Notes under the pieces: generated by a model
Databases searched by the model: none
What the model was told of the DNA's origin: nothing
The model's input: the letters and a program-made list of their open reading frames with translations, nothing else
Translations under genes and position numbers: made by a program
Part shown: piece by piece, positions 17,370 to 25,857 of the stretch
How positions within the stretch are numbered: the stretch's first letter is position 1
How the letters are laid out: each line of letters starts with the position of its first letter
Assembly (NCBI RefSeq): GCF_029626225.1
Contig: NZ_JARUBP010000001.1
Span: 6,510,001-6,574,000 of the forward strand
Reading direction: 5' to 3'
DNA length: 64,000 nt
Source of the DNA: Asanoa sp. WMMD1127
GTDB lineage: Bacteria > Actinomycetota > Actinomycetes > Mycobacteriales > Micromonosporaceae

Positions 17370-18425
17370 TCACCAGGTGCGCTTCGCGCCGGTGGTCAGT
17401 TCGCGGCCGCGCTTGCGCCACTTGGGCTCGCGGTCGAGCGTGTGGGTCGTGATGTGGCGGAGGCTGCGCATCGTCCTGCCGTAGGCCGCGACCGTGGTCG
17501 AGGAGAGCTTGCCGCCGGGCGGCTCGTCCATGAACGGCATGAACTTGTCGGGGAAGCCGGGCATCGTGCAGCCGATGCAGATGCCGCCGACGTTGGGGCA
17601 GCCGCCGATGCCGTTCATCCAGCCGCGCTTGGGCACGTTGCACTTGACGGCCGGGCCCCAGCAGCCGAGCTTGACGATGCACTTCGGCGAGCCGTACTCG
17701 GTGGCGAAGTCGGCCTGCTCGTAGTAGCCGGCGCGGTCACAGCCCTCGTGCACGGTCTGGCCGAACAGCCAGGTCGGGCGCAGGGCGTCGTCCAAGGGGA
17801 TCATCGGCGCCTGCCCGGTCGCCAGGTAGAGCAGGTAGACGAGTGTCTCCGACATGTTGTCGGGCTGGATCGGGCAGCCGGGCACGTTGACGATCGGGAT
17901 GCCGGCCTTGGACTTCCAGTCCCAGCCGAGGTAGTCGGCAACGCCCATCGCGCCGGTCGGGTTGCCGGCCATCGCGTGGATGCCGCCGTAGGTCGCGCAG
18001 GTGCCGGTCGCGACGATCGCGGTCGCCTTGGGCGCCAGGCGGTCCAGCCAGTTGGTCAGCGTGCGGGGCTGGTCGGTGGCCGGGTCGTTGCCGAAGCCGG
18101 TCCAGTAGCCCTCGCTCTTGAGCTCCTCGTTGGCCACCGAGCCCTCGACGACGAGGACGAAGGGGTCGAGCTCGCCGCGGTCGGCCTTGAAGTACCACTC
18201 GAGGAAGTCGTCGGCGCCGCCGTTGGGGCCGCACTCGAAGTCGATCAGTGGCCAGTGGACGGCCACCTTGGGCAGTCCGGGCAGCGCCCCGAGCGCGATC
18301 TCCTCGATGCTCGGCTGGGAGGCGGCGGTCAGCGACACCGAGTCGCCGTCGCAACTGAGCCCGGCGTTGATCCAGAGGACGTGGATGAGGGTTTCCTCGG
18401 CCTTGATCGCTTCCGCTGTCGGCAT
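17370..18425 (-). CDS. hhyS: [NiFe]-hydrogenase small subunit, group 1h type
   Basis: A 351-residue electron-transfer subunit. It starts MPTAEAIKAEETLIHVLW without a twin-arginine signal peptide. Near the N-terminus the proximal-cluster region reads LSCDGDSVSL (residues 23-32) instead of the usual CTCC. In the solved actinobacterial-type enzyme from Ralstonia the proximal [4Fe-4S] cluster is bound by three Cys and one Asp, and this sequence fits that type. Further cluster ligands are in GTCATYGG, NVPGCPIQPDN, HEGCDRAGYYEQADFA and the C-terminal KLGCWGPAVKCNVPKRGWMNGIGGCPNVGGICIGCTMPGFPDKFMPF region. First gene of the minus-strand operon; its promoter must lie in the 116-bp gap to hypA. Confidence 0.95.
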   Translation of the reverse strand: MPTAEAIKAEETLIHVLWINAGLSCDGDSVSLTAASQPSIEEIALGALPGLPKVAVHWPLIDFECGPNGGADDFLEWYFKADRGELDPFVLVVEGSVANEELKSEGYWTGFGNDPATDQPRTLTNWLDRLAPKATAIVATGTCATYGGIHAMAGNPTGAMGVADYLGWDWKSKAGIPIVNVPGCPIQPDNMSETLVYLLYLATGQAPMIPLDDALRPTWLFGQTVHEGCDRAGYYEQADFATEYGSPKCIVKLGCWGPAVKCNVPKRGWMNGIGGCPNVGGICIGCTMPGFPDKFMPFMDEPPGGKLSSTTVAAYGRTMRSLRHITTHTLDREPKWRKRGRELTTGAKRTW

Positions 18426-18541
18426 CGTGTCCGCCTTCCCGAGCGCGTCCGGCGTCGCTGAACGTAGGTAGCCCGGTGCTCAGCGTAATATCGGACTAAG
18501 GCTGCAAGTGGGTGCAACGCAGACAAATATCAAGGAGTACG
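18426..18541. promoter_or_regulatory. Divergent promoter region between hhyS and hypA
   Basis: This 116-bp gap must drive the minus-strand hydrogenase operon and the plus-strand hypAB pair. Visible elements are an A/T-rich TAATAT at 18486-18491, unusual in this GC-rich DNA, and a pair of tgcaa repeats around gtggg (about 18503-18517). There is also an AAGGAG ribosome site at 18532-18537 for hypA. I cannot assign a sigma factor or a known regulator site. Confidence 0.5.
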
Positions 18542-18871
18542 GTGCACGAACTGTCGATCACCCAGAGCGTCGTGGACGAGGTCCGCGCCCGGGCCGGTGA
18601 TCGCCGGGTGCACGCGGTCCGGCTGCAGGTCGGCGCGCTGACCGCGGTCGTACCGTCCGCTCTGGAGTTCTGCTTCGACCTGGTCACCGCCGGGACCGTC
18701 GCCGAGGGCGCGCGGCTCGACATCGACCTGACCCCGGCCCGCGCGGCGTGTCGCGCCTGCGGCGTGTCGTTCGACCTGCCCGACCCCGTGCTGCTGTGCG
18801 CCTGCGGAAGCGCCGACGTCTCGGTGCTCGCCGGCCGCGAGTTGAAGATCGTCTCGATGGAGGTGGGTTGA
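18542..18871 (+). CDS. hypA: Hydrogenase nickel chaperone HypA
   Basis: A 109-residue protein. The GTG at 18542 is chosen because it gives the obligatory (M)HELSITQSVVDEV start, where His2 binds nickel, and AAGGAG lies 4-9 bases upstream. The zinc-binding part reads CRACG (residues about 75-79) and then CACG, i.e. C-x2-C ... C-x-C, where most family members have CxxC twice. The C-terminal VLAGRELKIVSMEVG is typical. HypA delivers nickel to the large subunit together with HypB, whose gene follows after 3 bases. The shortened second knuckle is the only oddity. Confidence 0.94.
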   Translation: MHELSITQSVVDEVRARAGDRRVHAVRLQVGALTAVVPSALEFCFDLVTAGTVAEGARLDIDLTPARAACRACGVSFDLPDPVLLCACGSADVSVLAGRELKIVSMEVG

Positions 18872-18874
18872 CCG

Positions 18875-19549
18875 GTGTGCGGAACCTGCGGCTGCGCCGA
18901 GCACACGCATGAGCATGTGTCGGTCGAGCAGAACGTGCTCGCCAAGAACGACGCGATCGCCCGCGACAACCGGGCCTGGCTGCGCAAGCGGGACGCGATC
19001 GCGCTCAACCTGATGAGCTCGCCCGGGTCGGGCAAGACCACGCTGCTGGAGCGCACGCTGGTCGCCCTGGCCCGGGTGCGGCCGGCCGCGGTCATCGAGG
19101 GCGATCAGGCGACCTCGCTCGACGCGGAGCGCCTGCGCCGCACGGGCGCGCCGGCGGTCCAGGTCAACACGGGCGCCGGGTGTCACCTCGACGCGGCGCT
19201 GGTGCGGTCGGCACTGTCCAGGTTGGACCCGCCGACGGGCGCGGTGGTCTTCGTGGAGAACGTCGGCAACCTGGTCTGCCCGGCCATGTTCGACCTGGGC
19301 GAGCAACGCAAGGTGGTCGTCATCTCGGTCACCGAGGGCACCGACAAGCCACTGAAGTACCCCTACATGTTCGCGGCGGCCGACCTGGTGCTGATCAACA
19401 AGATCGACCTGCTGCCGTACGTCGACTTCGACCTGGACCTGTGCGCCAAGCACGCGCGGGCCGTGAACCCGGACCTGTCGCTGTTGACCGTCTCCGCCAC
19501 CACCGGCGAGGGCCTGCCGGCCTGGTTGGACTGGATCGCCACCCTCTGA
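18875..19549 (+). CDS. hypB: Hydrogenase nickel incorporation GTPase HypB
   Basis: A 224-residue SIMIBI-class GTPase starting at GTG 18875. The N-terminal MCGTCGC (C-x2-C-x-C) is the high-affinity nickel site also known in E. coli HypB. It is followed by only a short His stretch (AEHTHEH) and not a long polyhistidine store. The P-loop is [10 protein letters not shown], switch residues are in [10 protein letters not shown] and [10 protein letters not shown], a metal-binding Cys is in [12 protein letters not shown], and the base-recognition motif is [11 protein letters not shown] hydrolysis drives nickel transfer from HypA/HypB to the large subunit. It is transcribed with hypA. Confidence 0.95.
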   Translation: MCGTCGCAEHTHEHVSVEQNVLAKNDAIARDNRAWLRKRDAIALNLMSSPGSGKTTLLERTLVALARVRPAAVIEGDQATSLDAERLRRTGAPAVQVNTGAGCHLDAALVRSALSRLDPPTGAVVFVENVGNLVCPAMFDLGEQRKVVVISVTEGTDKPLKYPYMFAAADLVLINKIDLLPYVDFDLDLCAKHARAVNPDLSLLTVSATTGEGLPAWLDWIATL

Positions 19550-19610
19550 CCTGCGTCGTGTTCGCCGTCGGCGTAGTCCTGGTGGTGGCTCGTTGGCCTA
19601 CCGTCGGCGG

Positions 19611-20477
19611 GTGACCATCGAAACCGGGACCGCCACCGTGGGCGACGTCGCCGGCCGGCTCGTCGGCTGGCTGGAGCGGTTGATGCCCGACGGCGCGCGG
19701 CGCGACGCGTTGACGGCCGCCCTGACCGCCGGATTCGGCGGGGACGCTGCCCCGATCAGCGCGGCGGGCTGCGCGGCGATCGAGCGGGTCGCCTGGAAGT
19801 GGGCGCGGCATGTCGCGTTGTTCTGGGAGCCCGGCGGCACCGCGCCCGCCGACACCGAGGCCGGCGCGTGGCCGCCGCCGGATCCCGGCGCGGTGCGGTC
19901 GCGGGCCGCGGGGGTGTCCAACGTGCGGCGGCTCGACGACGGGACCGGCGTCGTGCGGATCGACACGCTCGACGCGATCGGGCTGGCCCAGCCGTTCGTC
20001 GATGCCGCGTTCGGGCTGGTGCGGGGTGCCCGGCGGATCGTGCTCGACCTGCGCGGCAACGGTGGCGGTGATCCGGCGACCGTCGCGCTGATCGCGGGCT
20101 GGCTGCTCGGCGACCGGGCGGTGCGGCTGTCCGACGTGGTCGACCGGGCCGGCACGCGGCAGTGGTGGACGCCCGACCGGGCGCCGGGCACCGCGCTGCG
20201 GCAGGACGCGTTCGTGCTCGTCGGGCCCGGCACGTTCTCGTCCGGCGAGGCGCTCGCCTATCACCTTCAGGCGCGCGAGCGCGTCACCGTCGTCGGCGAG
20301 GCGACCCCTGGGGCGGCCGACCACGTGTTGCCCATCCGGCTGGCGCCGACCGTGCTGGCCCACGTGCCGCGGGCGTACGTCGTCGACGCGGTGACCGGCG
20401 CCAACTGGGAGGGCACCGGGGTAATACCCGATGTGCCTTGCCCGGCCGACGACGCGCTGGAGAAACTACCGGGATAG
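19611..20477 (+). CDS. S41 family peptidase-like protein
   Basis: A 288-residue protein; the GTG at 19611 is preferred over a TTG six codons earlier. It has the S41 (tail-specific protease / IRBP) fold signs: IVLDLRGNGGGDPATVALIAGWLL in the middle, a nucleophile-containing VGPGTFSSGEALAYHL, and GEATPGAADHVLPIRL. The Ser of TFSSGE is the probable nucleophile. No signal peptide or PDZ domain is present, so it is the short N-terminal-helical plus S41 type found in many actinobacteria. The role is probably peptide or C-terminal-tail cleavage; the substrate is unknown. It converges with the esterase gene and overlaps it by 12 bp. Confidence 0.8.
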   Translation: MTIETGTATVGDVAGRLVGWLERLMPDGARRDALTAALTAGFGGDAAPISAAGCAAIERVAWKWARHVALFWEPGGTAPADTEAGAWPPPDPGAVRSRAAGVSNVRRLDDGTGVVRIDTLDAIGLAQPFVDAAFGLVRGARRIVLDLRGNGGGDPATVALIAGWLLGDRAVRLSDVVDRAGTRQWWTPDRAPGTALRQDAFVLVGPGTFSSGEALAYHLQARERVTVVGEATPGAADHVLPIRLAPTVLAHVPRAYVVDAVTGANWEGTGVIPDVPCPADDALEKLPG

Positions 20478-21737
20478 CAGGCGCAGCGGGACCGCCTCGG
20501 CCATCGCCCGCATGCCGGCGTCGTTGGGGTGCAGCCCGTCGCCGCTGTCGTAGGCCGGCAGCATCCGCCCGGGCTGGGCCGGGTCGCGCACCGCCCGGTC
20601 GAAGTCGACCACGCCGTCGTACTCGCCGCTGGTCCGGATCCACGCGTTGAGCGCCTGCCGCTTGGCCTCGTTGGCCGGCGTGTAGTAGCCGGGGATCGCC
20701 GTGCCCTCGAACGGCGTCAGCGTCGCGCCGTGGATCCGCAAACCGCGTTCGTGCGCGCGGGCGATGAGCTGGCGGTGCGCGAAGATCAGGTCTTCGGCGC
20801 TGGCCGCCTCCTCCGCCGGCGCGATCGAGCCGGGCTGCCCGATGTCGTTGATGCCGAGGAGCACGATCACGTGCCGCACGCCGGGCCGGGCGGCCACGTC
20901 GCGGTCGAACCGGGACAGCGCGCTGTCCCCGAAGATCGGGCCCAGGCCGCCGAACACCGGATCCGGCAGGGTGTTGCCGTCGTAGAGCAGGCGGTTGCCG
21001 CCGATGCCCGCGTTGACCACGCCGAGGTCCCGCAGCTTGCGGTCGGCCCGCAAGCGGGCGGCCAGGAAGTCCGGCCAGCGGTGGTTGGCGTCGACGGTGG
21101 TCACCGCGCCGTCGGTGATCGAGTCGCCGAACGCGACCACCGCGCCGGACCGCGCGGAAGCGGCGACGGTGACGCCGGAGAGGAAGTACCAGGAAGTGGT
21201 CTCCTGCGCGCCGGGCAGGTCGGCCGCCCGGGTGACGTCGCCGGCGGCGACGTAGGTGCGCTGGAACGCCGAGCTGTGCAGCGTGGCCGCCGGGGTCGGC
21301 GCGGGCAGGTAGAGGCTGATCACGAGGTCGGCGCCGGCGGCGACCGGCAGCCGCACCGGGTCGCTGACCGCGGGTGCGCCGGGCGGGATCGAGACGGTGC
21401 CGCGGCCCCCGAAGGTGAGCGGGCGGTCGGTGCCGGGAACGATAGCCGAGCCGGTCGCGTGGCGGGCGATGCGGGCGGCGCCGATGGCGAGCGGCCGTGT
21501 CCCGTACTCGTTGGACAGTCGCACGCGGACCGCCGTGCCGCCGGCGCTCACGTGCACCACCTGCCGCAGGGTCTGGTCGTCGAAGGTCGTCGCGGGCTGC
21601 GGCGGCGTCGCCGCGCCGGTCACGGCCGTGCCCCACGTGGCCACCCAGGACTGCCCGCCGCCGGTGGCGCCCGCCGACCCCGTGAGCGTCACCGTGGCCA
21701 GGACCGCCGCGGTGAGCATTGTCAGCAACCGTCGCAT
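20466..21737 (-). CDS. Secreted SGNH/GDSL hydrolase
   Basis: The ATG at 21737 gives 423 residues starting with a signal peptide (MRRLLTMLTAAVLATVTLTG...AGA); an ATG three codons upstream is also possible. An N-terminal beta-rich accessory domain (about 30-190) precedes the SGNH catalytic domain. Block I is AFGDSITDG (Ser nucleophile), block II/III are NAGIGGNRLL and LLGINDIG (oxyanion Gly/Asn), and block V is DGLHPND (Asp and His). Such enzymes are extracellular esterases/lipases acting on acylated polysaccharides or lipids. It is divergent from the GH3 gene, with 87 bp between them. Confidence 0.88.
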   Translation of the reverse strand: MRRLLTMLTAAVLATVTLTGSAGATGGGQSWVATWGTAVTGAATPPQPATTFDDQTLRQVVHVSAGGTAVRVRLSNEYGTRPLAIGAARIARHATGSAIVPGTDRPLTFGGRGTVSIPPGAPAVSDPVRLPVAAGADLVISLYLPAPTPAATLHSSAFQRTYVAAGDVTRAADLPGAQETTSWYFLSGVTVAASARSGAVVAFGDSITDGAVTTVDANHRWPDFLAARLRADRKLRDLGVVNAGIGGNRLLYDGNTLPDPVFGGLGPIFGDSALSRFDRDVAARPGVRHVIVLLGINDIGQPGSIAPAEEAASAEDLIFAHRQLIARAHERGLRIHGATLTPFEGTAIPGYYTPANEAKRQALNAWIRTSGEYDGVVDFDRAVRDPAQPGRMLPAYDSGDGLHPNDAGMRAMAEAVPLRLLSR

Positions 21738-21773
21738 CTGTCCCACCTCCCTCGTCCACCCCAGCGCAGGCAG

Positions 21774-21785
21774 TGACAGTTGTCA
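21774..21785. promoter_or_regulatory. Short palindrome in the esterase/GH3 divergent gap
   Basis: TGACA, two bases, TGTCA forms a small palindrome between the divergent SGNH hydrolase and GH3 genes. It could be an operator half-site pair, but it is short enough to be chance. Confidence 0.2.
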
Positions 21786-21824
21786 ACCTGTGCCCGCTGC
21801 CGAGCCGCGGAGGATCATGAGCTG

Positions 21825-23942
21825 ATGACGACCTTCGAGGACGCCGTGCGCCGGGTCCGCGCCGGATCGCTTTCCTCCGGCGCGGCCGCGGACGGGTTGG
21901 TCGCCGCGCTGACCGACGACGAGCTGCTCTGGCTGCTCGACGGGGACCTGCCGGTGCGCGCCGCCGTCCGGTTGCCGGCGCTGATCAAGGCCGGCCCGGT
22001 CGTCGCGGGCGCGATCCCCCGGCTCGGGATCCCGGGCATCCGGTTCAGCGACGGGCCGCGCGGTGTCGTGATGGGCCGGTCGACCGCGTTCCCGGTGACG
22101 ATGGAGCGGGCCGCCACCTGGGACCCCGCGCTCGAGGAGCGGGTCGGGCTGGCGATGGGCGCGGAGGCGCGGGCGCTGGGCGCGAACTACTCCGGCGCGG
22201 TCTGCGTCAACCTGCTGCGGCATCCGGCCTGGGGCCGGGCGCAGGAGTGCTACGGCGAGGACCCCGTGCTGACCGGCCGGATGGGCGCCGCGCTGACCCG
22301 CGGGCTGCGGCGCAACGTGATGGCCTGCGTCAAACACTTCGCGCTCAACTCGATCGAGAACGCACGGTTCCGGGTCGACGTCGAGGTCGACGCGCACCCG
22401 CTGCACGAGGTCTACCTGCCGCACTTCAAGGCGGTCGTGGACGCGGGGGCCGAGTCGGTGATGAGCGCCTACAACGCGGTCAACGGGGCGCACGCAGACC
22501 AGAACGCGGTGCTGCTGACCGACATCCTGCGCGACGAGTGGGGTTTCACCGGCTTCGTCACGAGCGACTGGGTGTGGGGCACGCATGACGCGGTGACCAG
22601 TCTGGAGGCCGGGCTCGACGTCGAGATGCCGCTGCGGATGCACCGGGCCAGGCACCTGCGCGTCGGACCGGCGACGCGACCGCTCGTGCTCCGGTCGGCC
22701 CGGCGGATCCTGGCGACCACGGTGGGGCACTACGCGGCCCGGGATCCCGACGAACCGGCGGTCGACGCGTCGGCGCACCGGTCGCTGGCGCACGAGGTGG
22801 CCGTCCGCGGCGCCGTCCTGCTGCGCAACGAGCCGGTCGACGGCACGCCCCTGCTGCCGCTGCGGGGACCGATCCGCCGGCTCGCGGTGCTGGGCCGGCT
22901 GGCGACGGCCCCGAACCTCGGCGACCGCGGCTCGTCCATGGTCGACCCGCCGACGACCTCGTCCCCGCTGGCCGGCCTGCGCGCGGCGCTGCCCGCGGCG
23001 GAGGTGAGCCATGTGGACAGTGCCGCGGCGGCCGCGTCGGCCGACGCCGCCGTCGTGGTGGTCGGGATGGGTCCGGCGGACGAGGGCGAACGCATCACCA
23101 ACGACGACCCGGCCAGCTTCGCGTTCCTGGGCTTCCCGTTCACCCTGCGGCCGGTGCAGCGGCTGGCGGCCCGGCTGGCCCGGCGGGCGACCCGGTTCGG
23201 CCCGGGCGGCGACCGCACGTCGTTGACCCTGCACGGCGCCGACGAGGCGCTGATCGCCGCCGTGGCCGCGGCCAACCCGCGTACCGTCGTGGTGGTGATC
23301 GGCGGCAGCGCCATCCTGATGGAGTCGTGGCGCTCACGGGTGCCGGCCATCCTCCTGGCCTGGTATCCCGGCATGGCCGGCGGGGCGGCGATCGCCGACA
23401 TCCTGACCGGCGCGGCCGAACCGGGCGGCCGGCTGCCCTTCGCCGTCCCCACCGACGCGGACCACCTGCCGTTCTTCGACCGCGACGCGAAGACCATCCG
23501 GTACGACGCCTGGTGGGGCCAACGCAAGCTGGACCGCGACGGGCGCCGGGCCGCGTACCCGTTCGGCTTCGGCCTGGGCTACACCACGTTCGAGATCGCC
23601 CTGCGGGAGGTGTCCGATGTGGCCGGAGTGCGGGTCACCAACACTGGCGGGCGGGCCGGCTCGACGGTGGTGCAACTCTACGCGTTCGACGCCGACGCGG
23701 AGCGCCCGGTGCCGCAACTGATCGGCTTCCAGCGGGTCGCTCTCGATCCGGGCGCCGTGACCGACGTCGAGGTGGCGCTGGACCTGACACCCACCCGCCG
23801 CCGCGACCCGGCCACCCGCACCTGGTCACGCCGCCCGGGCCGGTGGCGGGTCGTCGCCGCGGCCCACCACCCCGACTCCTTCGCCGGCGCGGTGGACCTC
23901 ACCAGCTCCAGCGACCGAGGCGGTACGGGCGACGGACGATGA
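21825..23942 (+). CDS. Glycoside hydrolase family 3 beta-glycosidase
   Basis: The ATG at 21825 (MTTFEDAVRRV) gives 705 residues; an upstream in-frame start adds a non-conserved Cys-rich leader. The TIM-barrel domain has IPGIRFSDGPRGV, the KHFALNS substrate-binding motif and the nucleophile Asp in GFVTSDWVWG. The second alpha/beta domain has VVVVGMGPADEGE and IGGSAILMESW. A C-terminal fibronectin-like domain begins near YPFGFGLGYTTF. There is no signal peptide, so it acts on imported oligosaccharides or glycosides in the cytoplasm. Specificity (beta-glucosidase, xylosidase or other) is not readable. It overlaps the convergent DUF1707 gene by 44 bp. Confidence 0.92.
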   Translation: MTTFEDAVRRVRAGSLSSGAAADGLVAALTDDELLWLLDGDLPVRAAVRLPALIKAGPVVAGAIPRLGIPGIRFSDGPRGVVMGRSTAFPVTMERAATWDPALEERVGLAMGAEARALGANYSGAVCVNLLRHPAWGRAQECYGEDPVLTGRMGAALTRGLRRNVMACVKHFALNSIENARFRVDVEVDAHPLHEVYLPHFKAVVDAGAESVMSAYNAVNGAHADQNAVLLTDILRDEWGFTGFVTSDWVWGTHDAVTSLEAGLDVEMPLRMHRARHLRVGPATRPLVLRSARRILATTVGHYAARDPDEPAVDASAHRSLAHEVAVRGAVLLRNEPVDGTPLLPLRGPIRRLAVLGRLATAPNLGDRGSSMVDPPTTSSPLAGLRAALPAAEVSHVDSAAAAASADAAVVVVGMGPADEGERITNDDPASFAFLGFPFTLRPVQRLAARLARRATRFGPGGDRTSLTLHGADEALIAAVAAANPRTVVVVIGGSAILMESWRSRVPAILLAWYPGMAGGAAIADILTGAAEPGGRLPFAVPTDADHLPFFDRDAKTIRYDAWWGQRKLDRDGRRAAYPFGFGLGYTTFEIALREVSDVAGVRVTNTGGRAGSTVVQLYAFDADAERPVPQLIGFQRVALDPGAVTDVEVALDLTPTRRRDPATRTWSRRPGRWRVVAAAHHPDSFAGAVDLTSSSDRGGTGDGR

Positions 23943-24489
23943 CCGTGCCGGCGGCGCTGCTGCCGGAGATGACGATGTGCGGGGCCGTCGAGCCCGGCTC
24001 GGGCAGGGACGGGACCCGGCAGAACGTCATGCCGCCGCTGGTGACCAGCCGGTCGAGGTCGACGGTGGCCCCGCGGGGCACGACCAGCACCGTGGTGCCG
24101 GCCTGGGTGGCCAGCTCGAGCTCCAGCACCCGGTGGCTGAACACGGCGTTCCGGAAGTCGAGCTTGACCGTGCCCGCCTTGCTCTTGACGACCAGCTTGC
24201 GCGGCACCGCCCACCGGCCCACCCGGCGGATCTGACCGGCGTGGCCGCGCAGCTCGACGACGTCGGTGGCGGCGATCGCCGGGACGGCGGCCGCGGTGCT
24301 GGGCAGGTCGGCGACGAACGGCTCCACGTCGCCGAACGTGCGCGAGGCCAGCACGCCGTCGACTCGCTCCTCGAACTCGGCCATGGTCAGGCGGCCCTCG
24401 GACACCGCGGTGTTGAGCCGCGCGAGCACGCTTTCCCGGTCGGCGTCGGACATCCGCATGTCGCGCTGCGAAGGGGGTTCGCCACTCAC
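23899..24489 (-). CDS. DUF1707 / LiaF-like domain protein
   Basis: A 196-residue protein. The N-terminal MRMSDADRESVLARLNTAVSEGRLTMAEFEERVDGVLASRT (residues about 11-51) is the DUF1707 (SHOCT-like) domain of actinobacteria. A variable linker leads to a beta-helical LiaF-type C-terminus with alternating VRLDFRNAVFS-like strands and GTTVLVVPRGATVDLDRL. There is no membrane helix. Such proteins are linked to cell-envelope stress sensing, but this one has no clear partner nearby. Its 3' end overlaps the GH3 gene in the opposite direction. Confidence 0.8.
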   Translation of the reverse strand: MSGEPPSQRDMRMSDADRESVLARLNTAVSEGRLTMAEFEERVDGVLASRTFGDVEPFVADLPSTAAAVPAIAATDVVELRGHAGQIRRVGRWAVPRKLVVKSKAGTVKLDFRNAVFSHRVLELELATQAGTTVLVVPRGATVDLDRLVTSGGMTFCRVPSLPEPGSTAPHIVISGSSAAGTVIVRRPYRLGRWSW

Positions 24490-24528
24490 GCGAGTGACTT
24501 TACGGGTCGGGCGCCACGAATGTCAGCG

Positions 24529-25542
24529 TCAGGCGGCCCGTTCGACGGTCAGCGCCGGCAGCAGCGAGCTCCGGCCGGCCTCCCAGGCGGCGATGACGTG
24601 CCGGGCGAACAGGTCGTCGAGGGCGAGGCCGCAGCGGGCGCCGAAGAGGACGTCGCGGGCGCCGCCCGGGTTCTCGGCCGCATAGCTGCCCGCCAGGTCG
24701 TACGCGGCGACCTGCTCGTGCACGGCGTCGGCCTCGACGTGCTCGTCGAAGAAGCGGGCCGTGACGTCGTCCCCGCCGAGCCGGCGCACGGCCGCGGCCA
24801 GGTGCCGGTTGGGCGCCGTCGAGGTCATCTCGAACGCCGCGAGCTGCCCGACGAGCGCGCCACGCCAGCGTCGGTGCAATCCGAAGAACGACATCTGGTT
24901 GACGATGGCCAACGTGACCGCGGGGACCCGGTCGACGTGGGCGCCGTAGGTGCTGTCGACGCCCATACCGTCCATCGTGGTGCGGAACAGCTCGGCGTGC
25001 ATGCGGGGCAGGCGGCCACCGCCGTACTCGTCGATCTGGATCTCGACCAGCGCCGCCTTCGCCGCGCCGCGCAGCCGCGGGATCGCGAACGTGTGCGGGT
25101 CGGCCTCCTTGAGCTGGTAGATCGAGCGGTGCCGGAGCAGCTCGCGGAACTGCTCGAGGGTGGCGTGCCGGCGGACGTGCTCGGCCAGCGACGGACCGTC
25201 CTGACTGGACACGAGGTCCAGCAACGCCTGCGGTACGTCGTCGCGCTGCGGGCCGAAGCCGGCCAGCACGCGCAGCGCCGACAGGAACGGGCGCTCGGCG
25301 GCGGCGCGCAGGGCGAGCAGGGCCGGCGACCACTCCCAGTCCGGGTCGACGCCGGCGAAACCCTGGAAATGCTGCTCGTAGCAGAGGTAGAGGGTGAGCT
25401 GGAGGTCCTCGTCGTGCAGCGGATCGGGCGCCGAGATCGGCGGGACGGCGAAGTCGGCGGGTGGCCCGGCGAGAGCGGCCAGCAGGGCGGCGGACACGGG
25501 TCCACGCGGGGCCGGCAACAGCGGCGCGGAGGTGATCGTCAC
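24529..25542 (-). CDS. Iron-containing haem-oxygenase-like redox enzyme
   Basis: A 337-residue all-helical protein of the iron-containing redox enzyme / HDO (haem-oxygenase-like di-iron oxygenase) group. Key metal-ligand stretches are LTLYLCYEQHFQGF, VEIQIDEYGGGRLPRMHAELF and FFDEHVEADAVHEQVAAYDLA, giving Glu/His ligands expected for a di-iron site. Related enzymes oxidise or cleave small amino-acid-derived or fatty substrates with O2. It is divergent from a small CDGSH iron-sulphur protein (71 bp between starts), a pairing that I recognise from actinobacteria. That suggests the CDGSH protein supplies electrons or iron. Substrate unknown. Confidence 0.85.
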   Translation of the reverse strand: MTITSAPLLPAPRGPVSAALLAALAGPPADFAVPPISAPDPLHDEDLQLTLYLCYEQHFQGFAGVDPDWEWSPALLALRAAAERPFLSALRVLAGFGPQRDDVPQALLDLVSSQDGPSLAEHVRRHATLEQFRELLRHRSIYQLKEADPHTFAIPRLRGAAKAALVEIQIDEYGGGRLPRMHAELFRTTMDGMGVDSTYGAHVDRVPAVTLAIVNQMSFFGLHRRWRGALVGQLAAFEMTSTAPNRHLAAAVRRLGGDDVTARFFDEHVEADAVHEQVAAYDLAGSYAAENPGGARDVLFGARCGLALDDLFARHVIAAWEAGRSSLLPALTVERAA

Positions 25543-25613
25543 GGCGCCCGGATGCCCCGGTCGGGCGAGATCAAACCTGGTTTCGTCGCGCGTACGCGGG
25601 GAACCGCCTGGTC

Positions 25614-25832
25614 ATGCCACCTGTGGACGAGCCGGCCGCGACCGTGACCCCCTATCCCGACGGCCCGCTGCTGGTCAGGGGCGACTTCCAGCTGTTCACC
25701 GTCGACGGCGAGCGGATCGAGACCGGCCGGTCGACGGTCGCCCTGTGCCGGTGTGGATTGTCCGCGATCAAGCCGTTCTGCGACGGCACGCACCGGGCGA
25801 CCCGTTTCAAGGCATCCAGCGGACGCGACTGA
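25614..25832 (+). CDS. CDGSH iron-sulphur domain protein (mitoNEET-like)
   Basis: A 72-residue protein with the complete motif CRCGLSAIKPFCDGTH (C-x-C-x2-S-x3-P-x-C-D-G-T-H) at about residues 45-60. It binds one [2Fe-2S] cluster with three Cys and one His, and is redox-active. N-terminal TVTPYPDGPLLVRGDFQLF forms the beta-cap typical of bacterial single-CDGSH proteins. There is no membrane anchor. It is divergent from the di-iron oxygenase-like gene and probably serves it. Confidence 0.92.
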   Translation: MPPVDEPAATVTPYPDGPLLVRGDFQLFTVDGERIETGRSTVALCRCGLSAIKPFCDGTHRATRFKASSGRD

Positions 25833-25857
25833 TTCTGCCCCTCGCGCGACCGCCACA

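Noticed and set aside
24400-25647. Plus-strand open frame antisense to the DUF1707 and di-iron enzyme genes
   Set aside because: It is a compositional shadow; the minus-strand genes have recognisable domains.
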